64,000 nucleotides of DNA, taken from Ganoderma boninense (taxonomy: Eukaryota > Basidiomycota > Agaricomycetes > Polyporales > Polyporaceae). Positions 48,044 through 63,308 of the stretch are shown here, one piece after another. Each line of letters opens with the position of its first letter. Position 1 is the stretch's first letter. The stretch is from NCBI GenBank assembly GCA_002900995.3, contig CM035305.1, positions 3,952,467-4,016,466 of the forward strand, given 5' to 3'. Under the pieces are notes generated by a model that searched no databases, was not told the DNA's origin, and saw nothing but the letters and a program-made list of their open reading frames with translations. A program made the translations under genes and the position numbers.

Positions 48044-48840
48044 TCAGTAAGGCTGGTATACTTGTGTTACGAGGGAATCTATCAAGAGGCCCGGATGGCA
48101 TAAACGTGAAGTACAGGACTGAGATACTGAACAAAGACTGCAACGTAAGGAGGACAGATTGTTGACGGATCGTTGGGGAGTGGGAGGCTGGGAACAGTCT
48201 CGGTTCTCAACATGAGACAGACAGGGGACTCCAGAGCTCTCCGGATCCCAGTACTCACGCGCACTCGCGAATGGATCAGGGAAGGCGGTGTTGGGCGCTG
48301 GGCAGGGGGGATTTGTGAGGGGCGAGGAGAGAAGTTTAGGCTCAGAGTCGGGCAAGCGTCGGAGGGCCAAAACGGATGGGGGCGATTGGGGAACGAGACT
48401 AGGGTGGGAGGCGAGCGCGAGTAGCGAGCTGCGGTGATGGACGAGGGTTGGCTGGGACAGTCGGACAGAGGCTGACAGAGGTCGGACGCGGTTCGTGGAC
48501 AGGGCGCCGGCGTCGGAGGACAGGTGTATGACATCTGTAGGCAAGTCGGCAAAGGGAGACGGCGGTGCTGGTACTGGCTGGGTGCTGGACTGCAGGAGCG
48601 AGATTGGCTGATGGCTGACGTTGGGAGGGGAGGCTGTCGCAGACTGGGCTACTTGCAGGAGGTTGGGGTGGAGGCGAGACGTGCAACTGTCCGAGTCGTG
48701 CACACTGGGCGTGATGACAAACGAGAAAGGAGCCGCCCGAACACGGATTCCAGCCCCTTGGCGCCTCTCCAGCCGCTCTCCGGCTTCTCCGCCCGCCGCC
48801 CGCCGCCGCCGCCATAAGTAGCAGCCGCTTAGCCGGCCGG
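48044..48840 (-). CDS. possible Ser/Pro-rich exon, unrecognised
   Basis: One minus-strand frame stays open for about 260 codons and reads like real protein in its middle (FVITPSVHDSDSC, PFADLPTDVIHLSSDAGAL, VRPLSASVRLSQP). It has no ATG at its head, and a GTGAGT donor-like site follows ASA near 48261. It might be an internal exon of an unannotated gene. No family is recognised, and chance in GC-rich DNA is not excluded. Confidence 0.25.
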
Positions 48841-49719
48841 CCAGCTACGATCCCGATCTGCACGGTTCTCGTGCCTGTGCGGTCATTCACATCGTCCAGA
48901 CGCCCAGCCAGAATGGAATCGGCCACTTAGAGATAGAGATCTGCCCCTCGCCCTCACGATCACATCGGCCCACATCTACGTCCGGTAAGTAGCATCTTGC
49001 TATGATTACATAAGTAAGTGCCATACGCAGCGCCGTCATCGTGCCACAGCTACCTTTCTCTGCTGGCGATGGCAACCTGCAACCTGCAGCGTCAGCGCTG
49101 TCAGCCAGCGCCAGCCTTGCTTCCGGATATTTCTGTGACGTACTGGCTGTCTGTATGTATGTACTGGGCGGAGAAACGCGGATCAACTGCATCTGCATTC
49201 AAGATAAATAAATTTCACAGGGGTTATTTACCTGTGGCAAACCTTGCGCAAATCCTGCATCTCCTACACGATGCGACATCTTCGCTGACAGCCCTCAGCC
49301 AGGCCTTCTGCACCGACTGCGCACATTGACAAGTATCTCCACTCGGTGTTCCTCCATCAATCCAGTCAGGTTGCCCTGCCGTCCGCAAACTTCCAACCTC
49401 ACACGCTCGGTCAAAATGTTAATCATCAGGCCGCCCATGCTTAGTATTGCTTAGTATTGCTCCCAGCTCTTCCAGCAGCTAGTCGAGCAGATAAATCATT
49501 GTAGACGGCTCTAATCTTCGAGCTGCAACATTTCAATCATTTGTTTTCTATGCTCATCGCAGGTCCGAGACCATCGCATCCGATGATTCCGTCATATCAG
49601 GTCCTGGTTCGTACCTTGCAGCAGGACAGAGAGTCAGTGCCACCAATTGCAAGCTACTGTACCTTACGCGCCCAGTCAACGTATGCGCTCATTTCTTCAA
49701 GTTCTGTTTCAGTTTGGCA

Positions 49720-50340
49720 TCTATGGCGCATACTTACTGGCGAGAACGTACTGATGCCATGGTCTGGTCGTCGGATCTTGGCCCCAAACGCTCGTTTGGA
49801 GGACAACCCCACATAGCATGGTCGATAAGTAGTCCAGACCAGTGCTGAACGATCGCGCGCGCGACTTACCAGGAGATGCGGCGATCATCCGGATCCCTTC
49901 CACAAAGACCAATAGTGTGTACTGCAGGCACACCTAGCGACGACACATTACTGTACTAGGGGCCGAAAAGTGGTGAAACGCGCCCTTCAAATCTGCTCCA
50001 TAAAATAAACATCAAGCCCCTAGGAACTCGATAGGTCCTACCTGGGTAAAGATGACTGGCCGAGGACATATATGTCTTGGTGGATACACATCGCCGGAAG
50101 AAAATGTTCGTGAAAATATCCATGAACATCCTGCAGCAAGGTTGGGATCATAACAGGGGAAGGTGTTCTCCCCATTTCGTGAAGGATGGACGATGATGGG
50201 CTTCGCTTCATAGTGCGAGAGAGCATAGAGCACTCAAGTTCACATTGAGTACTTACCTCACCCGGCTCAGAACGCACTCGACGTCGGGAAAATGACACAA
50301 TTCATTGAAACAAAGGATTGCCTGTTGATACTCCAGTGAG
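49720..50340 (-). CDS. possible small multi-exon gene, unrecognised
   Basis: Several minus-strand segments end at good donors (GTAAGT near 50256, GTAGGA near 50039, GTAAGT near 49868). They can be chained in one frame: YQQAILCFNELCHFPDVEC, MFMDIFTNIFFRRC, and GVPAVHTIGLCGRDPDDRR. Start and end are unclear and no family is recognised. It lies divergent from CHS7. The call rests on splice signals and plausible peptide only. Confidence 0.25.
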
Positions 50341-50655
50341 CTACAAAAGACAATGTGGACGGACTGAGGCTGGAGGAGCGGGGAGAGGACCGGACACATG
50401 AGAAGAGAATTTGGTCACGGTCGCTGGCAGCCTCCGTGACGGGAGGCACGTCACGACGGGTCACAGAGTCACGACGGTGGGCCACGGCTGCCTGGCTTGC
50501 TCGCCATCACGCACGACGACCCCGACGACGACTGGACCTCTCCTCCCCTCGACATACCCCTCTAACCTTGCCGACGACCCGCTCAACGCCCTGCCCAGTG
50601 CATCAGGCCTCCATACACTCTCTTGACCGACTGAGTCCCTCCTTATCCCTCCGCC

Positions 50656-52011
50656 ATGGGGATCCAATTTGGCTCCTTCGACGAGATCTGCCAGACCGCT
50701 GCTCTTGTCATCTGCCCACTCATCGGCTCTAACCAAGGCATCGAACCTTCTTGCTACAGTAGGAACGTGGAGATCTCAGGTACTCTCATATTTCAGCCCT
50801 GTAAGCCCCCGTCTACGACGTTCTCCTTGTGGTTGTCTATCTCACGCTGCCCTCCCTCTTGCTCTGCGCTCGCAGCAACATGTTTTGTCCACATCGTGGC
50901 GATATTCATGACGGGTATTATGATATTTCACATTCGCAGCAAGTATACAGCAGTTGGTGTGTGCCTCTGTCTTTCGATACCACATTCGCTGGACTTAACT
51001 CATGGGGGCTTTTGTTGCATCGTGCCGCTTCCAGGTCGCAAGGAAATTCTCATGTTCTTCTACCTTTACGCGATCATCGAGCTTCTGGCCATCTTTCTTG
51101 ACTCGGGCATTATTCCCACTGCCAACGTCAGCTATCCCGTGAGTGTCTCGCACCTGTTTACCCTGAGTGTTCCCTCATCCTCGGCTGGTCATTTCAGTGG
51201 TTCGCTGCAATCTACACTGGCCTGGTAGCAGGTGCATACACCTGTCTCCTCATCAATGGGTTTGTTGGCTTCCAATTCGCAGAGGATGGAACGCCCCTTT
51301 CACTATGGGTGAGTGACATCCATGCGCACGCCCGCTTCAACTCCGGCTGACCTGTATGCAGCTGTTACGACTATCTACCCTTGTCGTCTTCGGGGTATCA
51401 TTCTTTGTTGCGATTGCGACATTCAAGAAGATTGCCGGCTTCGACTACGCAAAGCCAATCGGCCTCTGGATAATCTATATCCTCTGGCCACTTGTCTGCA
51501 GCGTCATCTACATCGTATCGCAACTCATCCTCGTCTTCCGCACCCTTGAGGACCGTTGGCCAATTGGCGACATCGTCTTCGGCACTGCGTTCTTTACCGT
51601 TGCGCAGGTCATCCTATTCGCATTCTCGGTCACGATATGCGACGCTATCAAGCATTACATCGATGGGCTCTTCTTCTTCACGCTCTGCATGCTCCTGAGC
51701 GTGATGATGGTCTACAAGTATTGGGACAGTATCACTGTACGTCGTCACTCCACTATGTGCATATGTTTGAGGGTCCTCATTACCGTCTCCAGCGGGAAGA
51801 CCTCGAGTTCTCTGTTGGCTCCAAGGCGACGGTCTGGGAAGTCAAGGACCCCCTTCTTGCCGGTGGCACCGACTATGGCGACGAGGATTCTGCGAGCAAC
51901 TATACCCACGGTGGCGCTCCCGCCAGTCTTGTGGGTGGCGTCAGCGGGAAGCAGTTGTATGGCAATGGCCCTGGTGGGCGTGGATACCCGCCGCCGACGG
52001 ACAGGTTCTGA
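50656..52011 (+). CDS. CHS7: chitin synthase export chaperone
   Basis: Chs7 proteins are ER membrane chaperones that let class IV chitin synthase leave the ER. The ATG at 50656 begins [23 protein letters not shown]. Six exons join in frame, giving [123 protein letters not shown] and the conserved [11 protein letters not shown] tail. About seven hydrophobic spans fit the family topology. The cytosolic tail is Gly/Pro-rich and ends YPPPTDRF. No anomaly is seen. Confidence 0.95.
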
Positions 52012-52749
52012 GCACGGTCCGGGTTTGGAGTACGACATCCCCTTCGTTGGGGTAGGGAAGCCAGTCATTGGAGGGAAGTGGCATGAGTTGGCGAGTCATG
52101 GACGCTGGGGAGGCAGTGACTCCACTGCATGTTGATATGGACTGGGATGCGTCGTGACAATTCCTTCCTAATATCGTACCGTTGTAGCACCTTATATACT
52201 CCTTTTTTACCTTGCAGATTCCGAGGATGAACCAACTAGAAGTCGTGTTTCAAAATCGTCAACAGCTCAACTATGACATATTCAATCCTCAGTGTCTAGC
52301 CCTGTGCATTCAGAACTCAACTTGTCCTAGATCTCATTCGGGAGTATTTGCCTAAGCACGATAATGGTGAACGAAAACGTTGCAGTGGCCCTGTTTACAA
52401 ATCAGGCAGCTTCAAGTTGGGCTACGTACAATGTACTCCGCTGTATTTCACCCCTTGTGCCCTCTTGACAAGTGTTCAGAAATATTAACCGAAAGGCCCA
52501 CTGCACACAATAGGATCCATATGGCACTGTGCATATTGCATTGCATCTGACGGTGTTATAACGCTGGTTGCATGTACCCTTGTGACCCAAGGCGTACAGT
52601 ACAATAAGCTACTTGAAACGGCACGGCACAGGACTCCCCGTCTGTATGCCAGCAAAGTGACAATTCGACACTATCCACGTCACATCACTTTATGCATGTG
52701 AAGGATTGCTAGTCCATGCAAGAAGGCAGATACTTACTCGCACTCGCTC
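52012..52749. other. intergenic, convergent 3' ends
   Basis: 738 bp, less GC-rich, between the stops of CHS7 and the acid phosphatase gene. It probably holds both 3' UTRs. No repeat or gene is seen. Confidence 0.5.
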
Positions 52750-54919
52750 CTATGCCGTTCCTCGCTGTGGCGCATCGCCCGTCGTAGTGTTCCACGCAGG
52801 ACCGGAAGGAACGTGCCAATCGCCGTGGCATGCCCAGTTCCAGTCCGTTTTAGCGATGATGTCACGCTGGGCCTTGACGAAGGTGGGAATCGGACATTTA
52901 CCATCCTTATCCTCAGGACATCCATGAATGCCAGTCAATGGAACGACGCCATCGTTGATGATTATGCGGATTTGTGGATCAGCGTGGGTCTCGCAGGAGA
53001 GCACTTTCGTCATATAATCAGACCAGCGGTGCGTGAGATGGGTGAGTAAACGTACACTGGAATTGGATGTTGGTAGCGAACGGAGCCAGGTGGGAAGCCT
53101 TGAACTTGCGATGTTCGGGAATGTGATCCGCAGGAAGAGGGCCTCCTTCAGCAAAGTTGGATAAGTTCAATGCGGTTATTACTGTACGATATGTCAGAGA
53201 TAACATGGCAACCGATCTCCAAAACACTTGCCATTGAGAACGACAACCTCATGGGTAGCGTCGACATATAAACTTTGCCCAAGGGGAAACGTGACTGGGT
53301 TGTCATCAAGAGTTGCGTTGGTGGACGAGTTGTGGACGGAGATGGGACTGTGCGTCAGACGTGCAACAAGTTCCTGCACGTATCCAATCCCTTGCACCCG
53401 TGAGACAGGCGAACCGAAGGCTGACCCGTACCAGAAAAAGAGATCCATCCTACACCAAGTACGAATAAGCTTACTGTAAATTGTGCACATGAGTGGAGAG
53501 CAATTGGACCGAACATACGCATAGTTGAAACCCTTCCACTCTTCCTCCGTAAATAGCTCGCAAAACTTGGAATAACCAATCGCAACAGTCTGGGAGGAAT
53601 GAGTGAAATGGCCGGAGGGCAACCACTGTCAAGGCATACCTCATAAGCACACATTTGTTGGAACGTATAGATATCCTCAATGGTCAAGTCATATCCGTGC
53701 ATCTGGGGTTGGAGACGTTCCAAAGCGGCTTTGAGGTAGATGGCCGACCATTGCTTCACATAGTCGAGACCACGGTCGGACTTGGAGCGATCACCAGCAT
53801 TGGGACAGGTCTTGTATGGGGCGAGAGTGTTGTTGAAGCCGTTGTCTTCTATGGTAATACTCTGTTGGTATTGGCCGTCTAGTGGGTAACCAAAGAAACC
53901 GAGAGCGAAGTTCTGGGCGGAGGCGAGCATACGGTCTTGAGATTCGGTTCGGAATACGGGGAGTGTGTTGGTTTGAGTGAAGTTCTGGAGCAGAAAACCG
54001 TACTTCATGCGCATGGAAACACCCAAATCAACTTGTTTCGCAGTGAGTTCCAGTCAGAAGAGGTGATAACGTGATATCGATGTGGACGCACAAAGTTGTT
54101 GACGACCGAATGGGGTCAGGATCTCCTCTCCGAGCTTGTATGTCCTACATCTTGTGAGCTAGAGAAAGGTGAAAAACACCAAAGTGACGTTGCTCACCAG
54201 TCGTTCATGAAAGCAAGTTGGCCAGAAGCAGACCATCCCGCTGCGGCATTGTGAAGACGGCTCGAGAAATTGGCGGGGCCACCGAAAGAGGCCCATTCTG
54301 TTGGGTAACGGGCTCCATGACGGTGAAGGAGGTGGAGACCTATGACACGGCAGGTCTGGGGAGCTTCAGGACCGGCGTTGATACCGAAGGAGCCTGTCTC
54401 GACAGAAAACCAGGGGGAAAGGTTGCCCCAGTGCTTGAAAATATCGAAGGAAGGGTCTGTGTGGTGGGTGGAGGAGTTGGCATCGAGAGATAAGGGAGAG
54501 ACGAGGTGGGGGGCGCCAGAATGGATTGGATAGGCGGGTGCAGTGGCGACAAGGCCAGGCTCTGCACCGGTAGGAGTGGGGCCTGCGTGACCGACATGGG
54601 TAGGGAAGAGAGAGGGAAAGAGGTTTGTAGGGGAGGGGGGAGGGAAGCGGTGGACTTGAGTGGAGCCGGCGTCCGGAGAAGCAAAGTCGGGGTTGAAGGA
54701 GGACTGAGCGGGGGTGGACGTTGAGAATGGGAGGGAATAATGAGAACAGAGGAAAAGCTCGACGAGGATGGTGGAGAGAATGCCGGCAGCGTAGGCGAGG
54801 ACGACGTAGCGGGTGGGGAAGGGGCGGGAGGAAGGAGGGGGAGGAGGGAGATGGTCGGGATGGCCAGCGAGGAGGGCCTGCGCCTCGGGGTCGGGGGATT
54901 GCTTGTAGGAGGACGCCAT
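52750..54919 (-). CDS. membrane-anchored histidine acid phosphatase (phytase-like)
   Basis: A secretory-pathway phosphomonoesterase of the branch-2 histidine phosphatase superfamily. The ATG at 54919 begins MASSYKQSPDPEAQ. A single hydrophobic span (about residues 37-58, YVVLAYAAGILSTILVELF) without a cleavage site suggests a type II membrane protein with the catalytic part outside the cytosol. After a Ser/Pro stalk comes the signature LHLLHRHGARYP (His at about 200-201), then NFTQTNTLPVFRTESQDRMLASAQNFALGFFG, CPNAGDR, YDLTIEDIYTFQQMCAYE, FCELFTEEEW, YVDATHEVVVLN and INDGVVPLTGI. The second catalytic motif is His-Glu where phytases usually have His-Asp. Cysteines are placed as in fungal acid phosphatases. 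Many short introns are present. Only 148 bp separate it from the GluRS start. Confidence 0.9.
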
Positions 54920-57226
<2,307 letters not shown>

Positions 57227-57342
57227 AAGTCCAGTCTCCCTGAATCCTTATAGCATAGGAGTGCATATAGTTACACGAATGCTAAGATACGTTAGCCCTT
57301 GCAATCATAATGCGACGATGCATACAGTACACATGTAAGTCA

Positions 57343-60300
57343 TTACAGTGTCTCCCAACCGCCATTGTCGACCGTGCCCTCTAGCCGTCGTGAGATCAAT
57401 GTCGGTATGCCATGATTTAACCAGATCTTGTGAACCTCTTCCCACCGCGCATGGTGGAGGTACTGTCGTCGTCCACGCCTAGCTCTGACATCAATACAGA
57501 CCAGCCAAAAAAGTCATCGAAGACATTCGTACCTCATCGATACGTCAACTTCTCCATGAACATCAAGATATGGTGACTGGCCGAAGGCACCATCGTTGGA
57601 ATAGAGGTATAACAGGGAGCATCGTTTGACGAGGAAATACAGTCCGATAGGTCCAGAACACCTGTGAATCAGTTAGAGACAGTGGTTTCAAAACCTTGTA
57701 TGTTACGCACTCTCGTGTGTGCATGTTACATTCACCTCGACCCTGATTGTCGAGGTCCATGCAACAGTGACTCTGGAAACAGCATGTCGTCCCGCAGAAG
57801 AGACAGATTGCGGCGTCGAGGGGAACGGTCTTGCATCGCGAACAGACCATGGTTTTGTCTTGGTCGAGGTACAGGTGGTCAAGAATGATTGGGAGGCGTG
57901 CAAGGCGATACGGAAGTGGATATTCGAGCATGACACCGCAGTTAAGTTGAGAGGCTGCCTGTGAGTGACCATAGTGCGCACACCACCCGGAGAGAGCATT
58001 CTGAAGCGTATCGTGCTTCGGCAGGTCAGCGAGCGGAGGTATGTCCATGATTTGTAACAGCCGACGATACTCGCATGCTGTGGAACCCAGATCGGAGGGC
58101 ATGCTAAAGGTCTGGGGTAACGCAGCCCGGCACAGGATCAAAGCGCGCCGCAAGAAGGGGAGTGTGAAAGTGAAGAGCAGTTGCTCTATACGGGCTTCTC
58201 CAAAGGACAGAAAGACGCTGTCGGCGGCTTGTTCGAAGATAGGAGAATGGCGGACCACAGACATGAAGAACATGCGAGTGTCGCCAAACACATCTTCGTG
58301 TCTCCGCGGCTCCACGGCCGTCGCCTGGCCACTTCTGCTCTTGTTGAGGATATACACAAGGCCCACAACCGAGCGAGCGAGGTGTGCATAGTAGGTGAGG
58401 ATAAGGACGTGTTTAAGCATGTCGGGCGCAACGGCGGCAGTCTCTATGAGAATCGTGAATGGATCACGAAGGAGCAGAGGCTGAGAGAAGGTCGTAAAAG
58501 ACGTTCGACTCCATTCTGGCAGCAACCGCTTGATGATTGCCTGACGAACTGCCTCGCGTCCTTCATCCGGCCTCCCCTTGAAGTTCAAAGACACCAACTT
58601 CGTCAAACACGTCAGCAAGCCGCGGACCATACGATACTGCGAATCGGTGACGCAGTCCGCGGCAGTCCTCGTAGGCGTGCTTTGCCCACGATGAGCAACT
58701 TCCAATGCTGACACCGTGTACCCAACTAGCTCTTCAGGTAGATACATGCCCGCGCCACGTTCACTAGGTTCGGGCTCGGTACGCTCCCGTAAGTGCCTGG
58801 ACTGCTGTGATATGTTCTTCGCTACGACCATCATGGTGTCGACCATCTTGTGGAGCTCGGTACTATCTGGCCGATCGGCGACGCGTAGGTGGGACTGGTA
58901 CGCGGAGTCCTGAGCTGCCCAAAAAACGAACTCGCCTGTTCCTGTTCGGAACTGCAGAGACTCGAGGATAGGATCTGGCTTTGACTTCAGGATACCGATA
59001 CCCGCTGCCCGAATCCAGTCAGGGAAGGGTACGGAGTTGACCTCTGCTGTCTTCGATGCGACTACGGGAAGGATGACATTGCCTAAGCTCTTGCAGAGCG
59101 GACAAATGTATTCCTTACGGGGGATGCTTTCCGGATGGTTTCGTGTCGCTTGGTTTCGGTGACGCTGGCGTATGGAGCCACTGTACACAGTGAAACAGTC
59201 GAGGTGCATCATATGGCTACATATCGAAGCGTGGAGGCCGAAACGAGTGAAGGTAGAGGGAAAGGCGTCGAAGCTGGTCCCATGGATGCGCTTCGCTGAT
59301 TTGATGTCCGAAGCTGATGGGGGGAATGCTAGCTCGGAGGCTTGAAGTAAGGTTCTATCCAAGGAGTCGGGGTAGGCGAGGACCTCATTTGTGTAGGACT
59401 GGTGGCCATCAGGATGGCGGCGGAGCTGCCTGCTGGGTTGAATGAAGCCCAGGGAGCCGAAGGATTTGAGGCTATTGAGTTCCTCCTGGCATACAATGCA
59501 CGTCCCGTACGAAATGGGCGTTTCAGGGGTATCGGTCAGTTCCTCGTCATCTTCGTCATCGATGTCTTCAAAGTTCACAGCGAAGCTGGCCTGTTGAGCC
59601 TTCATTTGTCGCATGATAGCTTCTTGTCGGGCCTTAGCTGCGCGCTTCTTGGCTTCGTTGGGATCCTCTATGTCCGCCTGCGAAGCATCCGGAACCCGTC
59701 GACAAGCGTTGACCTCTACTGGCTGGTGTTTAGCCATCTGGTCGAGAACCCACTGAACACGAGCTTTGTATGTAGGGTACTTCTCGTGATGTTCGAAGGT
59801 GCAAAGAATGTCTAGCAAGGTCCTATCCTCCTCGTAAGTCTTGTAGACCGATAGACCACTGAAGACTTGGGGCCGTTCAATGGAGGCCACCATCGTCAGG
59901 TGAATGATTTGGTCTAGAATCGCTTCTGCAGATGGTGGGGCAGCACCAGAGGCGTCTGTCAGGGTGATGATATTGTAGATGCCGTAGAAGAAGATTTGGA
60001 CGAGAACCTCGGACTCAAACACAGAGGGTAGGGTGACAAAAGGTCCCTTCACGATGTTAAGCGGTTTGGGGATAACGACGGGATCTTGAACGCCTAGCTT
60101 CTTCCGTAGCCGATTGCGAAGGATAACTTCCACCTCCTCCCGCTTATTTCGGGTGTAGTGATAGAAGAAAGGGTTTACTTCATCATACGCTTCATCCTTC
60201 AGCTCATATGTCCCGAAATCCGCCGTCGACTCTGGGGGCTTGAAGGAAGCCACCTCCTTGAGGACCTGCTCGAAGCAAACGTCGTCCACCATCCGTTCGG

Positions 60301-63081
60301 CAACGCGCTTGACCAAGTCGGTAAATGTGCAAGGGCCAACAGCGAGAGCATGGACGATTTCTCGCCGCACGGCGATGCTTAGAGGCATCTTTGTTGCACT
60401 TGCGCTCTCGGTGAGGATGGTGACAAGGACGTAGAGGAACTCTTCGACCATTCCGGAAAGATGAGATGTGTCGTAGGATGGATGTAGAGTGGCGCCAGAG
60501 AAATATCCAAGCAGCTGGAAGCGATCGAGCATGCTGATTATGACGGTGTTAGGATCGAGCACAACTAGGGCGGTCTGCAGAATGAAGAGGTCTTGATCGT
60601 AGCAGAGCTCGCGCAGCATGAAGTCCCGGTAATGTAGAAGTTGACCGCGGATAGCAAAGCCGTTACGAACCCAAAGGCCAGTCCTGATCTGCGCAATCAT
60701 GGCAAGCACTAGATATATTGATATTGTGAGGAAGACTTCAGACAGTGAGCTGGTGTGACACAAACCTCGCAGCGGGTAGTCTATTACGGTCAGCACGGCC
60801 TCCTCGCTAGCCTTGTCCAGGCAAACGTCTCTGAGACTTTGAAGGCCAACTGTCCTCAACGAAGACTCGTCCAAGATGTCGACATGCTTGAAAAGCTCGG
60901 CGAGAAGCCATTGGAGCGAGTGATGGAAGCTGATGGAGCCATCCATGACGTCGAAGTTAATGATCTTGTAAGTCAATTCCCCATAGAGTACCTCGTGAAA
61001 CTCGACGGGAGGGAAGCGCGTCATATCACGTCGCTCATCGACTACGGTTATACACATGAGGATGTGGTGCATGACGGTGTCGATGGCAGCGACAAGCTCC
61101 CTAACTGTGGCCTTCGAGTAAGCTTCTCCGTACACCTTGATGACCCGAGAGAGCGAAAGCGTCACGTTGAAGACGCTGATCCATGCATCGGTCTCGTACT
61201 CGACGTGGCTAGAAGCGGCACGTTTGTTTGGGTTTATGCACATGAAGATTTGGCAGGTTTTGGCGAATTGACTGATGAACTCGTGATTATGGGCAATAAG
61301 CTGCTGGACGGGTTCATTGTGGCATAGGTACCGCAAGTCGCTGAACACGGGCATGAAGCGTTTCGACTTGAACGGAAAGGTGTCGACATCGATCTCTGAC
61401 TCCGGATTGGGGGGAAATGTAATGCGTTTTTCCTGAATTTGATTCGTGAAGAATGCGGAAATGATGGCGAGGAGACGGGAAACGATGTTGTGATGTCGCA
61501 CAATGTATAGAGCGACAGATGCAACGGTGAAGAGCTGGAGCGCGAAGTACTTGATGGACGTTTCGGCCTCACGATCGCTCAGAAGGTAAGCATCAATTAT
61601 ACGATGGTACACACTGGCAAAATGAGACGCTAGGAATCCGCCATCAATGGAAGACGATGCCACGGAGATAGCAACACCCACCAATGCCCAGTTTGTGTTC
61701 GTGGCTTAAGGTCAGAAGAGATGCGTAGATTTCCTTCAGATTTAAGCGAGGTTTTTTCCAGAGGCGAGCATGATAAAGGAAGAGCCAGTCAAGTCTGGTA
61801 GGGTCGTGGATGTCCGGAAGGGCTTGGGTGGGATCCTGACCGGCGAGGAGCGAAGAGTTCCGTCGAGGAGAAAGAAGCTCCGCAGCAAGGATTTCACGCA
61901 GAATGAGGACATCGGAGCTAAGCCTACTGCGAGTGAGATCCAAAAGCCATTCGATGATGACGGCGGAAACCTGCTCCCGGAACGTATCGAATGCTCGGCG
62001 AACCGTGACGCCTAGGTCGATTTGAGCCACGGCTTGAGCAACCTCTAGCAAGCGAGCACTACTGGCAGACATCTCGATGATGTCACGACCTTGCTCATCT
62101 ATCCGGTCAGCTATTTGAGCAGCCTCCTCGCGAGGTCGGGATGTGATGTCGTGAAGGAGCTCAATAACCTCGTCGAAGGAATGCTTGTCATCGTTCCAAA
62201 CGACAACGGCGAAGAGATCATGTGTGAGGGGATCTCCAGAGGGCTGCATGCGCAGGTCTGTTTCGCTGAGGGGGACAATTGTTTCGTCTGGAGAGGAATC
62301 GAGAGTGTCGAGCACGAAGTCGATGGCGTAACCTATTGTACGGCCGATGCTCTCTTTGAGCTCGGGAGGTACTGAAACTCTGCAGGGATAGTTCTTGACG
62401 GAAGGTATATCTTGGCTCATCAAACTTTTGGAGTGAGGACGGGGGGTATTGAGTAGGGTGCGTGACTCGAAGGAGGAGATGTAGTCGACGGCCTCGGGAG
62501 TATGGGGATGGTGGGGGCAGTTGATAGGCTGACGCCATGCTTCAACGTCTCCGCAATCACAGCAACCGCCGGGTTGTTGGGCGATGAAGAAACTGACATT
62601 GTGATCTGTGTGGTCTGTAGCTTCAAAGCAGCGTGAACAGAGGACGCAGCTATCGTCGAGTGCGCAATCCCTAGGCGGCCGTTCTCAATATTCAAGACGA
62701 GATGGCGAGGAAAGGAATATTCTTACTTGCAGCGGAAGCAACTCTCTCCCTTCTTGAAAATATAGCCGCATGGTCTGCCCGGGATGACTTGAGGCTCCTT
62801 GAATTGACCCACGCTGGCCTGTACTTCGCTGAGAGTGGCATGGAGGGGAAGGGACGAGTTAGAGTTTGGTAGGAAGAGGTGAGCGTAAGAGCCCCAGAAC
62901 GCGTCGTAAAGCTCGGCGAGGATCTCAGCTCTTGTGGCGGGGTAAAGTTATATTTCCTCGAGCCAGGCATGGTTTCGAGGGTGAAACGGAGACGAGAGAG
63001 TGGATCTGTCTGGCGATCGCGAGGGTTTGAGTGCATGGAGCCCAGAAGTCTGGAAGGAAAGAAGGAGGTGAGGCTGCTCAT
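57343..63081 (-). CDS. UBR1: N-recognin E3 ubiquitin ligase UBR1
   Basis: Recognises N-degrons and ubiquitylates the substrates (N-degron pathway). The ATG at 63081 starts MSSLTSFFPSRLLGS. A UBR box follows, CGYIFKKGESCFRCKDCALDDSC...CFEATDHTDHNVSFF...GGCCDCGDVEAW, split by an intron at 62726-62671. After a long helical region (ending REILAAELLSPRRNSSLLAG, WLFLYHARLWKKPRLNLK) an intron with a GTGGGT donor joins HKLGI to ASHFASVYHRIIDAY. One exon of over 1,300 codons follows, with a RING-like CIVCQEEL...CSHMMHLDCF...YICPLCKS. The C-terminal UBR1 lid has CNMHTREC|SGPIGLYFLVKRC, SPYLDVHGEVD, RRGRRQYLHHARWEEVHK and DNGGWETL. A one-base break at the G run 62939-62942 (FTP|ATRAEIL) looks like a homopolymer indel. 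It is divergent from TRS33. Confidence 0.93.
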
Positions 63082-63308
63082 TGTCGCAGACGGGGAGCGA
63101 CGGTGAAGACGATGACTGGGACAAAGACGTGGATCCGATCCAAGAAGAGAGTCCGACAATGTGAATGGTCGTCCGAGTCCAAGTTCCAACGCTTACGCCT
63201 TCGCTTGCCCGGCCCTCTCGAGCCCTCTCCCAGCGCCAATCCCCCGTACGCCTCAGCCTCCACCATCCCCCGCCCATCCCCCTCCAGACACATCCCCTCC
63301 GTGCACCC
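63082..63308. promoter_or_regulatory. divergent promoter region, UBR1/TRS33
   Basis: 227 bp between the UBR1 and TRS33 start codons. The TRS33 side is a long pyrimidine- and CCC-rich leader with a GCCAAT word near 63235. It is likely shared promoter space. Confidence 0.4.

Noticed and set aside
57655..57725. Apparent frameshift before the UBR1 C-terminal domain
   Set aside because: Resolved by using the stronger GTGCGT donor at 57720 instead of GTAACA, which gives TREC|SGPIGLYFLVKRC in frame.
61234..61572. Open frames inside the UBR1 large exon on either strand
   Set aside because: Overlap with a well-supported coding exon and absence of any motif.
57563..61684. A 1,373-codon frame beginning MVGVAISVASSS as the UBR1 start
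   Set aside because: Its first residues are intron read-through. A GTGGGT...CCTAG intron joins upstream KLGI to ASHFASVYHR, and the UBR box lies further upstream.
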